64,000 nucleotides of DNA, from the NCBI GenBank assembly GCA_033675265.1, contig JAUJYZ010000150.1, positions 1-64,000 of the forward strand, in the 5' to 3' direction. The position numbers and the translations under genes were made by a program. Under the pieces are notes generated by a model, which saw nothing but the letters and a program-made list of their open reading frames with translations, was not told where the DNA came from and ran no database searches. The DNA is from Actinostola sp. cb2023 (Eukaryota > Cnidaria > Anthozoa > Actiniaria > Actinostolidae). Of the stretch, positions 13,401 through 26,000 are shown piece after piece. Positions within the stretch are counted from its first letter, which is position 1. The number at the start of each line of letters is the position of its first letter.

Positions 13401-16400
13401 TGAATTTTCTTTGGAGGTACCCTGACCTTCCATCGTAATGTATAGTACTTGAACATTGAAAAAATTTCGTCCCCATCCACATGATACTCTGAAATGCTAC
13501 TCGACGAATCTTGTCATATGACTGCCGATCGATTGAATATCTTATACGATGGCGAAGCTTCATGATCCGATGATCTATCGATTAGAGCTCCTTGGACTAT
13601 GAGATTTTTATTTATCCGATCGAGTTTGATATGGTAAATGAGAAGCTTCGTTATATATTGGCATGATGAAAACTTTACTTTGGGACTATGAATTCGCCAC
13701 ACTTCTCGATATTTAACCAACAAGTGGTGGTTACTGTCAGGAGAAATATGATCCATCATATTTACCTGCATGGTGCCTGAATTCATTACTTTTCCTAGAC
13801 GCGCATCCTCTTGTTTTGTGTTTTACCATGATCGTAGGGTAATTAAAAACGTCTTCCCAACGAACTTTTGGCATTATCAGTTCCTAAAACTAAGGTTTGT
13901 TGGTCATGCAACGTCTGAGAATGCTATGTCGTGACACTGCTTGACAAATGTTGTGGTTAGCACCGTGAAAATCTACAAAAACTTTAAACATCCATTCATT
14001 TTGATAGCAATCAAAAAAACACTTGGCAAACATCAAACTGTTAGCACAATTTAGCAAACCGTTAAACTGTCTGAAAAAGCGCCAATCTAACCAATGGTTC
14101 ACTCGATTATGAATTGCGACATTAAAAGCTTTAAAGGGACAAACAACGATCGCTAGAGAAAAAAACTTTACTACGTTAACTGTTACAATTCAATGGTGAC
14201 TGCAACCAATATTTTGGTTGAAAAAATATAGGTTACGAAAAACTCTAAGCACTAATAACAAATCCCACAAAGTTCTGACTGCGTCCCACATTCAAATTTG
14301 TTTGAACTCAAGTAGTCATTTGTTATACCATCCAGGGACTTGCAAAAAATTATTCTGTGAATGTCTACATGTATACAATTGTAAAGTTTGAATTTGCGCT
14401 TTTGACGGTAGGTGTAATCAGATTACCAAGCTTCTCGGAATACAATTAAGGCCATTCTGCCGCGGCCTATTGTTCTCTTCCTAAGTTCTTACACGGACCA
14501 TTACTTATAGTTCCTTGTTGCGTAGAACCTAAGATAAGAATCAAATAAAAAAATTCTGATCGACCGGCATGCCAAGACATGAATGATCGAAGCATCTTTT
14601 GGCATCACGTTTTTGAACTCCTAAAAAACACATTGTTTCGATTTATTCTCACGGTACTGGTATTGAGTGTTTTGATTATACAAAGAATTTACAATAAAGG
14701 TCTATACTACAAAACTACATAGAGAAGTATAAAGAATAAGGGACAGGTATATTGTGCCACTGTAAAAGTTTTTTAGTTCCAATCAGGCAGGTTTTGTTCT
14801 ATTGTGTTCTATGTATGTTTTGGCATTTAAAAAAACACTAGCTAGGACAATTTTGTGCAGGATACATGAAGACCTGCCTTTGTATCTGTGATGTCACTTA
14901 CGACAAACATCAATAAAAATCGAACTGAATGTCATAAATTATTGGAAGATAGAAGAGTTTACGAGCGTTTCATCGAATTCTCGTTCTTCGATTTCCCACG
15001 CGCGACTTCACATTCGGATGTTATATTAGCCACGATAGCTTGTGTGGATTCGAGTTAAGTGACGTCACTACCTTTCGTGGTTGGACAAAAGTTAGTGTCA
15101 GACATGAAGCTAATCGCACATTGCCTATAGAACTTTCATCAGAATAGGGAGAAAATATTCACATGTTGTTTTTTCATAGAAACACAAGTTTATAATGGCA
15201 CTGTTCGAGGGGCTTTAATTCACAGGCAGGTCCCCCTTTAAGAAACAAAAAAATTCTTATATAATGAGATTGATGCTAAGAACGTTTCCTTTGGCAATTG
15301 GTCTCGATTGTTTTATGCCAAGATACTGCGGAAAAGAATTGGTGGTATTGGTCGTCAAGAGGCAAGGGGAGTAGGAGACAATAAGATATTAAAACTTGTT
15401 TTACATGGAGAGTTTGGGATTTCAATAAACTTCATCTGCAAAATTATTTGTAATCAAAAAAAGAAGTATATAAAACATATTTGAAATGAATGATGAAGAG
15501 TGTATGGACTGTTATCCCATATCGGGAATATGCACAAACGAGTCTTAATTCGGATCGACTGGTCGGTAAAGTTGAAAACATAACTTTGTTATGATTATGT
15601 TGTGGCAAGAAAATGATCTGCACTCCGAGAGATGAATGCTTGCTGTAACTTTGTAGGCTTAGTCATCAGAATCCTCTCTTTTTTCAGACATTATACATCT
15701 GTTTATATAAATGAAAATTCAAAAACTGCCAAAACTGGCAAATTTTCTGCAGAAACCCAGTTGGGATCACTTTCAAAACTCCTTCCATGCACCTCCCAGA
15801 CGTTGATTAACACTTCTTTTACGGTTCCCAAGGAGGCCCAAGACTCATTAGCACATTCCTTTGCACCCCAACATTGGATTCAACTAAGTTTGATTTACAG
15901 AGCTTTACCACATGCACAGTGGTCATCTAGTTTGAACACACGGACAAAAACATTTGAATTACAGGGCTTATTTATCCATGCCAGTGGGCCTCTATAGTAA
16001 AGACACTACAGGGTTCATTTTAGAGAAACGCCACAATTGGGGCCAATTGACCCCATTGCTAATAAATTTGATGGGTCAATGGTGGTGATGGTCCTAAAGT
16101 AGCGAGATTTGCAAAATGCAAGAATGCATAGGACGTTGCAGTCCATTGCTTGTGCAAATTTATTGAAACATTCAAACACGCTCATGAACTGTCAAAAAAA
16201 AGAACTGAAGCAACAATGAGCAAAAATTCTCAAATAAAAAACATTTTTTTCAAAATATATCCATTTTCCTTTATGTGCATCTAAAAATAGATCTTAAGAG
16301 ATTCCTTTTCAAATTAATTTTACAGCAAATAACCGAACCGCAGAGGGGGGACGCCCGCATCCGACCGCTAAATCTAGGTGCCATAAAAATTATCCAAAAA

Positions 16401-16958
16401 TATGTTGTGTCACAAACACCTCACATAAATTATATGGACAAAGACTGAGACGAGACCATCACCTCTTCTCGACATGCCGACTCATCAGGCATTTACTAAC
16501 CAACCAAAGGGCTTAGATTTGACAAGCCTCTAGCACCCTTCCTGGCGCCAAATTAGAAGGATCAAAGCGCACGGGAGATTATGCACCTAGTTATCTCATG
16601 CTTCACGGACACACCAGATGGGAGAAATACCGCGTGGCTTTCTTTCTGTATTCCATAGAATAGCAGAGCCAGAAGAGGACGCTAAAGAAAACAAATCTCG
16701 ATACTATAGTAGCATGAGTGCAACACATAGCACAGAGTGTGGGTTTTCGCAAATGTAAGGTGATTAGGGGGAATGAGGGAGACACCAACCTAAATATCAG
16801 ACCATAACAGTGCCGCCCACATGCCATAGCATGTACCATTCGCCACTAAGACCTAGCTCCAAAGCTGAGCTTGAGAGACGGACGACTTGGGGCCCGTACT
16901 CCAAGCCTGTTGCGGAGTAACCTAGTTGATGAAATAAAGAGTCTGGAGATAGAAAACT
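10463..16958. other. Long non-coding stretch
   Basis: No supportable gene. The longest frames (119 codons at 10,523-10,882 and 121 codons at 15,632-15,997, both +) have no recognisable motifs. The region just before the gypsy pol remnant (~16,440-16,958) may hold decayed gag or LTR sequence, but nothing in it can be identified. Confidence 0.45.
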
Positions 16959-17059
16959 TTGTTTAGACCCCAAACTATGAACAAAGACATAAATTATATT
17001 ATTATTATATTATTATTGAGAGATAGTGCCAGAATGATGATGTTCTTTCTGACCTCTCG

Positions 17060-17375
17060 AAGCAAAATCTTCAAGGAAGTTGATGCACGCAATGGGTATG
17101 CTGTTCAGCCAAACAGCAGATTAGATACTATACAATTTGGACAGCCCTATGGCCAGATATCGCTGATGAGACTCCCATTTGGTATCAGCGTGCAAGTGAG
17201 ATATCCAAAGAATGAACAAGCGCTCCGATCGACTGATGGCTTACTTACAGTGCATGACGACAAGTTATACACGGAGGTAGAGATAGAAGACGGAGCGACT
17301 GCTGATCACAACAAGAAGCTTCAACACTTTCTGCTGCGTCCAAGGAGAAGGGCTGAAGGATCACAAGAAAATTGA
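17060..17375 (+). pseudogene. Gypsy reverse transcriptase fragment
   Basis: The frame at 16,959-17,375 contains KIFKEVDARNGY, the palm motif around the first catalytic aspartate (usually a 'DA..GY/F' block). It is followed by a RLPFGIS block, as in gypsy RTs (usually 'MPFGL' or 'MPFGIS'), then VHDDKLY at the position of the YVDD-type active site. Between RLPFGIS and VHDD the sequence is shorter than usual and scrambled, implying internal deletion. Non-functional; part of the pol remnant. Confidence 0.7.
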
Positions 17376-17499
17376 TAGTGAAGTGCAAAGAGTTCCCCAC
17401 TCTTGGCCATGATCACACAGAATGGTCTCAACCCGACCACAGAGAAAAGAGGGGCGGCTCCCACTTCCATGTGACAAAGATGCCAAAGCACTAACGTGA

Positions 17500-18095
17500 A
17501 TAGGAGTACGACGATTCGTGGATTGTCAACGAATCGTGTGCACAAGTTTCTACCTCGATTAGCAGAAAGCGATGGGGTCAATACAGCAGCTAAACACGGA
17601 GAGAGTGGAGTGGCAATGCAACCAGAGCACACCGACAGGCATCCGAGGAAAGTTAAAGAAAATCGGTCAAACTGCACCACTATCTAAATGTATACGACCC
17701 AGCAGAGGATGCTAACGGTACAATGTGATGTCAGACAAGAAAGGGATTGGTGCTGCTCTCTTGCAAAAGGGACAGCCCATGCTATGCTAGCGCGTCTAAA
17801 GATACAGAGACCGCGGTATGCGCAGATAGAGAAAGAGATGCTGGCCGCTGCATATGCACTACAAACGTTCACCAGTAGGCAAATGATATGACAGGTGATG
17901 ATACAGTTGATCACAAACCGTGCAAGGCCATCGCCAAGGAAAGCCACTGAGAAGCACACCAAAGAGACTCCAAGCATGTTGCTGAAAGTACAAAAGTACG
18001 ATCTAGAGATCATCTATAACCTGGGACCAGAAATGTTACCTTGGGTGACAAACACCTTAAGCAGAAGCATGTCTGGCATCACGTAAAAAACTCAC
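17500..18095 (+). pseudogene. Gypsy connection and RNase H fragment
   Basis: Frames at 17,688-17,891 and 17,895-18,086 contain RYAQIEKEMLAAAYAL, the hallmark RNase H motif of Ty3/gypsy pol. A LLKVQKYDLEIIYNLG block and a TLSRS end follow; gypsy elements usually have 'LQRYDLxIxYxPGKxM..ADTLSR'. The usual DHKPL block is degraded to TNRARP. A weak tether region precedes it. At least three frame changes occur between the RT and RNase H segments. Confidence 0.7.
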
Positions 18096-18934
18096 AAGCA
18101 GAATTTGAAAGAATAATGCAGCAAGCTACTCCAATGATCGATGAGAAGATAGGAGAGCTCAGGCCAAACACGCAGACTGATGGACGTCATGCCAGAAGGC
18201 TGAAAGAAGTCATACAGATGGTGCCAGAAGAAAAGAAGGATCTCCCATTGTACTCGCACTTACTATAATTCCGTGAGAGCTGAATGTTTACGGCAGATTA
18301 GTCTCAAAGGCAGAGCGACTTCTCATACCAAAGCAGATGCGTACGAAGATGAAACGAGCGGCTAAACAGCTCACAATCCGGCTTAAAGGTTGTCTGAGAA
18401 GAGTCAGAGAGTGATGTACTGGCAGGAATGATGTCAGAAGATAAGAGCAAGTGTCTCAAGCGAGCATGCAGCAATTTTATGACACAAAAGAAACAGAAGA
18501 GAGTCATGAGCCATGGATTGAGCGGCACAGTCCGTGGAAGAAATTGTACAAATCGGTACACCATTGATGGCAAAGAAAATACCGTATTGTCGTCGACTAC
18601 TTTCGAATTTCTGGGAAAATGGATCCTCTACCGACACTGAAAACCAGCACATGATCAATGCAAGCTCAAAGGTCATTTCGCCAGCGAGGTACTCCCGACA
18701 CAGTACCGCGAAATGGGCCACAGTTCGCCTCATGAGAAGCGCATTGAGCCTTGTGAAGATGGGGCTGAGCACCGTAGGATTCCGGACACCCCTAGCCCCC
18801 GGGCCCGCGGGGTAGTGGAAGACAGGGTACGATTCTACGAAACTCAAGGCAACCCAGTGGGGACATTACTGGCCCCTGTTAGCATCCGCCACCCGCAAGG
18901 CCCCCGCCCCCCCCCGCCCGGACGCCGGATGTAA
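18096..18934 (+). pseudogene. Gypsy integrase fragment
   Basis: Plus-strand frames downstream of RNase H show a decayed linker and a zinc-finger-like region. A TFEFLGKWI block follows (integrases have 'YYSxFxEI'). A later frame (18,713-18,934) contains EHRRIPDTPSPRARGVVEDR, aligning with the integrase catalytic-core segment usually read as 'H..SSPxYPxSNGxxE'. The trailing LLAPVSIRHPQG matches the usual 'LLAYRxTPxxG'. Stops and frame changes are frequent. The final ~130 bases are unusually GC-rich. Confidence 0.6.
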
Positions 18935-20660
18935 GAGCAACTCCAACACGAAGCAGCTTTGCCACCGAACCATCCCGCCGACTGGGTCGGCCCGGCCCGC
19001 CCCACGCCACCACGTCCCACTCCCCAATAGACTTACATGAGCGAAGACCAGAATCCGCCTGCAGACCGCCACACTCCCGGAGCCCCGCGCAACCTGTCCG
19101 GGAGGTCCGCCGGCCGCCAGCAAGTTCCCGGCTTGCCCGCCGCGGTATTCCGCCCAGTTCCTGGCCCCTGGGCCCCGCGCCTGCGCCGTCCTGAGCTGTG
19201 TGATCAGATTTTCTGTCGTCCTGCCCCCCTTCCTCTCCTGGTTTTCCCGATTTCCCGTTTTGTGTCGCCGTCGTCCCCCTGCCGCCGCGCCCCCCTTTTT
19301 ATTCGTTTTTTCCTTCTTGTACCGTCACTCCTGCTCGTTCCCCACCTCATTCTATCTCACCAACCTCCATGTAGCCAACCCTACAGACCTCTTTATTTTG
19401 CCTCCCCCCCCGGCTTTGTCTTTTATGATCCCCTTCGCGCACCGCTTTCCTCCCTCTCCCCGGGGGTTACGTCTTGTCCTCCCCTCTTTCTCCCCTCCTG
19501 CTTCCCGGTCCCGGCCGCACCCCCGGCCCCTCCGCGGCTTTTCGTACGGTCTTCCCCCAATTTCATAGGGCCCCCCCCCGCTGCGCTCCGCCCCTCCCGT
19601 TGCCGGTGCTCCTCCTCTCCCGGGAAGCTGACCCCAATCCGGGCTTCGTCAGCCTTGTCCTCGTGCGAGATTGTCTCCTCCACCTTTCCCCCTGGCCTCT
19701 CTGTTGCCCCCCCTTCCCATGGCACCCCAGCGACCCCTGTCTTCCCCCCCCGGGTCCTTTGCCGCTCACCGCGATTTTTTCGCCCTTGTGTGCCCCCCTG
19801 CCCCTCGCTCCCCTCCTGGCCCCCCCTTGGCTCCGGGGCTCTTTCCCCCCGCCCGCGGCTTCGTCCGCCCCTCCCGGCCCACGTTTGGCCTTACGGGTCT
19901 TTCCTCCTCCGCCGCGGTTTCGTATGAATACGTCGTCTCTTGTGCCCCGCCTTTGCTCAACACCCAGCCCTCCCTCTTCACACCTCTCCCGTTTTGTGAA
20001 GAGGGGCTGGGCCATTGAAGTTTTCACCATCTAGGCGAGTTAACTTGCTCTTTCCGACTCCCCTCGGCCCCCCTGTATGCGCCCGTCAGTATATTATTCG
20101 CTCGTTAAAGGATCCCGCCTCCCTGTCATTTCGGGGCCACGCCCACGCTTGTTTGGCGTCCTCTTGCCTCTTGAAAGTTCCGTCCCTCCAAGAGATCCGT
20201 TCGGGTACTCCCCGTTTTAGCATGTCCATTCCCCGCACTTTCCGGGGCTCTAATCCAGCACGCGGTCCTTCCATGGGGGGCGCGGCCCCCTGATTGCCTA
20301 TCGCTCGACCAGGGCGGTGTTGTCTCACCCCTCCGGGCAAGTACTGGAGTGTTCGCGATGACAGGACGGCCTTTCCGGTCCTGCGCCACTGCGCCGGTAT
20401 TCAACTCGTTGGCTGTGTCCACAACGTGTCGCTTACAACGGCACACCTATTATGAGTATTGGACGGACATCCCGTGGCACCTGAGTTTATGTCCTTTCCG
20501 CAACCGGCATACGATCACCTATTATAATCGCGTTCAACAACTCGAAAATCACATGTCAGTCACCGCTCTCGTTTTGCGCACCCCTGAGCCCCTGACATTT
20601 TGCGCGCCAGACCGGCGCAGATGCCATTACATCGTGTTCCCCGGAAACCTCAATACATGA
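18935..20660. other. GC-rich, pyrimidine-skewed block without a recognised gene
   Basis: About 1.7 kb of strongly GC-rich DNA embedded in AT-rich DNA. Its plus strand is dominated by C/T runs (about 18,890-20,000), then more balanced GC-rich sequence to 20,660. Long open frames (up to 296 codons, 19,037-19,927) occur in several frames on both strands at once, as expected when AT-rich stop codons are rare. Translations are low-complexity P/S/R/A-rich, with no domain. It may be a decayed gypsy 3' region, a contaminant, a consensus artefact or a GC-rich island. Confidence 0.5.
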
Positions 20661-21961
20661 AAACTCTCAAAAATATGAAATATGAAGGAATATGTAGTAA
20701 AAATGATGAAATACAATCAAAATGGTAATAAGTATTTTGACGGTTTTAATTCAGATACTGTCGGAAGTGCGTCATTCGAATGCTGGAGAGGTACTGTTTG
20801 GAACAAGCTCGTCCGTTCCACTATAAGCGCACATTTCAAACACCACATTTAGCTCTTAACGCGCACTAGATCTCAGTGGACAAAAATGTGTGTCACAGTC
20901 TCCATTTCGATATAGTCATTAAAACATTACAAACTTCTTCTGCACTTTTAAAGCCAAAAGCCGTGTGACCACGAAAACATGCAAATAAGGAAAAAATGGT
21001 AAGTATTGAACAAAAGTTGTCCTTTGACTTCGGTCGCAAGCGGTGTGACTCGATGTGCGCACTAAAGCAGCAGTCAAGCAATGACCGGAAGTCGTACTGG
21101 CATTGTCATGGTGCCATGTTCACCCTGACCTCCTCACCAAACCAAGTGACACAAACAAAATGTATAGCATGGGCAGCCCGATCCCACCGAACGGCCAGAG
21201 ATCAAGTGGGTACTTTCATTCTTAGTTCACAAAAAGTTTGTGAGATTGTCCGTGAATGAGTCAAACACAGACCTCTGCTACAGGTTATCAATGTCCGATT
21301 AGTTTATTCACGATTGTCTAAATATTAGCAAAACTATCTAAATAAGGTTGATAAACGAGATTGTTGCATCCTACATACGTCTGTAATGATTCAAAGGAGG
21401 AAAAACCTCTTAGCATTTGATATGCTTGCGGCTAAATCTGAACTCCATTCAGAGCTGCCATTGAAAGATTTGAGCCCCCCAAAGCCAATCCAATACCACC
21501 CATCTCACTTGCACCAAACTTTTAAATATTATTCAATGGAAAAAGAGGCCACCATTACAGTTGTCATATTAGCAGTTCTATAGAAAGTCGAAGTGCTGCG
21601 ATCGCCAAATGGAGCGGCGACATCTGAAATGCAAGACGAAAGGACTCTACACATGTAGAATCTTAATCCAATAAAAGAAAGGGAAATCACATATTTTTTT
21701 TGAAGGAGAAAAAAAGCAGTATCAATCTAATATAAAACCGTGGACCGGAATGAAGTATGCACATTCATTTTACATTTCAGGCAATTACTAATGGGACACA
21801 CGATAACAGACAGACATCTAAATGTAAATCGATAGATTATAACTTTCAAGTGTTAATGCTTGATTTGCCAATTTGTTTGCCCCCTCAAAACAACGACAGC
21901 GATTGAGTAGTTGCGACGTTCGGCGACGGGGGACTAACAAGATCGATGGTAGATAGATGAG
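20661..21961. other. Non-coding stretch
   Basis: Returns abruptly to AT-rich composition. Only short frames (at most 87 codons) without recognisable similarity. If the exon at 21,962 is real, this is its 3' flank. Confidence 0.45.
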
Positions 21962-22123
21962 CTAAATCGTCTTCCTGTATGGTCCTGGAGTATTCCAGTC
22001 TGGATCGACTGTATATCCCATCGTTTTCAACACTTGGACGTATGACTGTGTGACATCAGCAGGGGCTAAACACCATTCTAAATCGTTTGGAACCTTGATG
22101 AATGCTTCCATAAACGAATACAC
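21962..22123 (-). CDS. Possible terminal coding exon, unrecognised protein
   Basis: On the minus strand a CACAG acceptor, preceded by a T-rich tract, opens a 53-codon phase-0 frame ending in TAG. It reads VYSFMEAFIKVPNDLEW at its start and includes VLKTMGYTVDPDWN; its balanced composition looks more protein-like than neighbouring frames. An upstream minus-strand frame at 22,216-22,422, containing YLLMPFPGAPIYSG before a possible GTATTT donor, could be the preceding exon. I do not recognise the family. It could be a chance frame. Confidence 0.3.
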   Translation of the reverse strand: MYSFMEAFIKVPNDLEWCLAPADVTQSYVQVLKTMGYTVDPDWNTPGPYRKTI

Positions 22124-22990
22124 CTGTGTTGCGCATGATAGATCATTGTGTGAAAAAAAGAGACCCATTACCTATTTATGTCGCCTGTACAACCACCGTG
22201 AAACAACGTGATATACTAAACTCGGGGACGAAGACACAACATGCTGTTAGGAACGGGGGACTTGCTGTTGTCATATGTACAGCAGTACCACAGCAAAGCA
22301 TCTCGCCAGCCCACAAGATCGAGATTGCAAATACCGGAATATATAGGTGCCCCTGGGAAAGGCATCAACAGGTACACAGGGGGACTCCAGTCAAGAGTAG
22401 GTTGTCGCTGGCTTCGCAGCAATAAATAAATGCAAAAAATTTGTGAAGTTTCATTGAGATCGATGTTAAAATATATTAAACCTCAAACATCCGTAAACTT
22501 TTCCATTTTACAAAAAAACAACCTATTCATCAATACATCACATTTTACATTTGTGGGACATTGACAGATTCGATTGGTGACCACTTTTTTCCAATAAAAA
22601 TAAACTATTTAAAAAATGTTTCCGGTGCCAGAGTCGAGATAATCATTAAAAAGTCTGTTGGGACTGTGTGACTTTTACCAACCAATTCAAACATGGATTG
22701 GCATTTACTCTGTTCGTTGGGCCATAACAGCCACTCATTATTTGCCAAGAAAACTAACAATCATTTATTTATTTGTAAAAGTTAGTTTTTCTATGGTTTT
22801 TTAATGTCTTTCAAAATGGTGTGTCGTGCATCATCAAGGCCGAACCAATTTCCCAATCACCTATATTGCCCCATAATATATCAAAAATAATGTTGGTTTC
22901 ATAATCAAATATGTAAATGGGGGCCTCTAGATCAAAACCCCAGGAGCGAGGCAAAAAAGCCAAACAAACTGGGCGGTGGGTAGTGCAGAA
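22124..22990. other. Non-coding or intronic stretch
   Basis: Contains the tentative upstream exon frame (22,216-22,422, minus) mentioned for the exon ending at 21,962; otherwise AT-rich with nothing recognised. Confidence 0.35.
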
Positions 22991-23088
22991 CCCACTCCAC
23001 CCCCCCCCCCACCCCCACCCCCCCCCCCCCATCCTTCTTCAAAAACCCCCCCCCCCCCGTCAACCCCCCCCCCCACCCCACCCATGTA
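22991..23088 (+). repeat. C-rich microsatellite
   Basis: Runs of C interrupted by single A, T or AACC steps over ~100 bases. The proline/histidine-rich open frames across it are artefacts of base composition. Run lengths are likely unreliable in an assembly. Confidence 0.85.
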
Positions 23089-26000
23089 AAGTACAGAAAA
23101 TTCTAATAGTCAATACAACTGGAAGTCCGAACGAATTACAAGTAACTGGGTTCGGAACTACAGTAACGGCAGATATAGCCGAAAACGCATCACGAAATGG
23201 AACATGCAAAAAAAAATGCAGCCCCAAACACAGTAAACTGGCTTTTTTAAATGTTGTTGCAAAACGCATATTTTTAACAATGGCTAATTTCTTTGTTCGA
23301 TCCTTAAACAAAACGGAGGGGCCTTTACTGCCAACAAAAGAATAGAGGACTTTGGTTTTTGGCTAGTGGGAATGGATTGCTGAGTGCAGTAGCCATCTGG
23401 CTAGTGAATTTCTTTGCTCCTAGTATGCTTTCCATGAATTTACTCTATTATTTTTCCACTAGTCTCTAAAGTGCATTCCTCGCCAATCATATCTTTGAAT
23501 GTAAAAAAAGGTAACGCGATTCACGGTAGCGGCGTTTAGCCACCATCAATTGCAGCCATTCTGATTTTCACTCGGTCAAGGTCAGTGGGTTCTTAGTCAT
23601 AACCGTTTTCATGCAGTGCTCGCATAAAAACAAGATGACATCTTATTTTTACTTAAACGCTTGACCGCGTCTTTTGGTTTATGGACCGTTTATGGATATT
23701 AGGACCTTTCTTTCATATTATTATTATCAACCGGGAAGTTTGAAAAAGGGAGAGTAAGTGATGAAAATACATCGACGGTTGCTTGGACTGGAGAATATCA
23801 ATAAAAAAAACGGGGCCCCCCTGGAAAGGAACTATTTCAATGCTTTACCCTTGCTGTTAGGGCCCGTTTTGGTATTGAGGCATCGAAAAGGAAAGTAGAC
23901 GGCCCTACATGAAGGGACTAAAAAACAGTGCAATTTGGTGTCAATGGCAAGCTTTCTTTTCCTTGTCATTTTTCTGCTGGAGATAAAACATTACCATTCA
24001 AACTATACCGGTTTAACTGTATGTCTAGAATTAAGAAGGAATTTATTTTACACACATTGTGCTACTTGGGATATTTAGAGCTTAAGTGTACCTGGTTATA
24101 ATAAATATGTTTTTTGAAAACGGTTTGTGATAAAGGAAAAATGGCTATGTTGCTCTTATAAAATAAGGGCTAGTAGAAACTCCCTTTATGGGATAGTAAA
24201 ATTCTGCCAGTTCAACTAAGCCATATGGGCTATCAAAGTAAAAAAGTCTAAGGTCGAAGCCCTTGTTTTTCTTATAGGTATTGTTTTTTCTTTGTAAGTG
24301 AAAACAGAATAACAATCCTCATTGCACGGCAAACATAATAAAGGACTGTAAACCAAAACCAAGTTATCGGACCCCATATAAAGCATTGGCCATTTGGGGT
24401 CACAGAATGGGTTTGAACTCGAAAAACACTTCAAAAACGTTTAAATACCTCGGCGCAAATAAAGATGCCTCCATTCTAGTTATTCAACTATTCAACTTAT
24501 CGCTTTAAGTTAAGCTAACGTTTTGTTAGTTTCCTTTTTACACATAAAAACCTCTTCAAACCACCGATTTTTTATTAATTTTTTGGACAATCAAATTAAA
24601 ATGAATATATCTATCATCTCCAAAAAACAGAATATATTTAAAAAAAAAAATTGTTCCTTAACAAAGTTGGAATCAAAAACGAATTGGATTTTCAATGAAG
24701 AGAAAAAGCTGTTGGGACATAGGACTCAACGTCTATGATAAGATTTTGAAATGAAATGGTATACCAAAAAACTCAACTTACAAAACTGACCCAGCCTCCC
24801 AAAAAACGAACACAGTACCAATGAACAAAGAACAAATGTGTACTGGCAATGTTAGTAATTTCCGCAAGTGTGAAATGATTTTAGGCAAAACAGGCACTGA
24901 GCAAGGTGAACTGTTTTAAACTGATACTCTGGTCACTATTTCTGTCACTACTCTGTCCATCATCTTGCCAGTGAGTAATTAGATCCCATTGCATAGTAGG
25001 GACTAATCGACTTATGTAAAAAAACTGAGACACATCAAACCTTCTTGCGGCTTTTCTGCCAAAAGACTAAAAATGCCAAACCAAATAGGATCACATTTGG
25101 AGTTCCTGCACAAAAAAAGGCTTTTTCACCGGCTTTATTGAAACTTCGCTTAAATCCATGTAGAGAATTGATCGTCAAAAAACCATGTCTCTATTTTTGA
25201 TATTTATTTTTATTCAAAGTTTTGCTTGATATAAAAACAGAAGGTACTAGTTATGGACAGTACTCAACATGACACCGAATAATTAAAGAATGGAGCAACA
25301 CATCTCCACCAAATCGGAGGACAACAGTTTAGACAAAGTTAGATCTACTAAGCTCATTGAGTGGGTTATCTTCGATTGGGCGATAAATTTTGCTGTTCAA
25401 GGAAATTATTTTCTGTGTGTAGCTTAAATTTTCGGTTTTTGAAGGAATATTCACCTAACAAGTACTCTTTCTTAAAATGTAATATTTCTTAAGATTCTAT
25501 GTTATTCAGCTAGAAGGAACCATGGTAATACTTTGTTGGTGTTAAAATTCTTAGTTTTGAAGCTAGAGTGTGGTTGAACGGGAAGTGGTCATTATGGTAA
25601 CGATGATTTAACCTTAAAACCCATTGACTTCCCTACACCGGCCGAAAAAAACCGGCGTAAACAGCGATCCGGGCTTTGCACAAATTCTAACTTTCTGAAT
25701 TTTCGTAAAACATCGATGCTCATGGCCAGTGATTAGTGACAATACTAAGATAACAACTCTTTCATATTTTAACCTCAAGGTAAACTGACGTACAGGTCCG
25801 ATTTCGGGGGCATTAGTTCAAGTGGTTTGCCATAAAAATCAAAAAATGCGTGTTTTTGACGCAATTTTACAACCTCGAAACATGGACCGACATTGTGACT
25901 TGAATTTTCTTCCAAAAAATACAATCCTTTGCGAAACACAAAACGCCACTTTCTCGGGCAAACTTCCGAATTCTCCTTGATAGTGTATTCTCAGCGACTA

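Larger units (their letters stand above)
16959..18934 (+). mobile_element. Degenerate Ty3/gypsy-type LTR retrotransposon, pol region
   Basis: Three pol domains occur in canonical Ty3/gypsy order on the plus strand: reverse transcriptase, RNase H and integrase. Each is broken by stops and frame changes, so the element is dead. No LTRs, primer-binding site, protease or gag could be identified. Upstream DNA has ordinary composition. Downstream the element runs into a C-rich block without an obvious boundary: integrase-like similarity persists about 130-150 bases into DNA that is already GC-rich. Family assignment rests on the domain order and motifs described in the sub-entries. Confidence 0.75.

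Noticed and set aside
15632..15997. 121-codon frame as a gene
   Set aside because: No recognisable motif, splice context or composition signal; within chance expectation for 64 kb.
19037..20034. Long overlapping open frames (up to 296 codons) in the GC-rich block
   Set aside because: Open on both strands and in several frames, proline/serine/arginine-rich low complexity, no domain; explained by scarcity of AT-rich stop codons.
22917..23345. 142-codon proline/histidine-rich frame
   Set aside because: Generated by the C-rich microsatellite.
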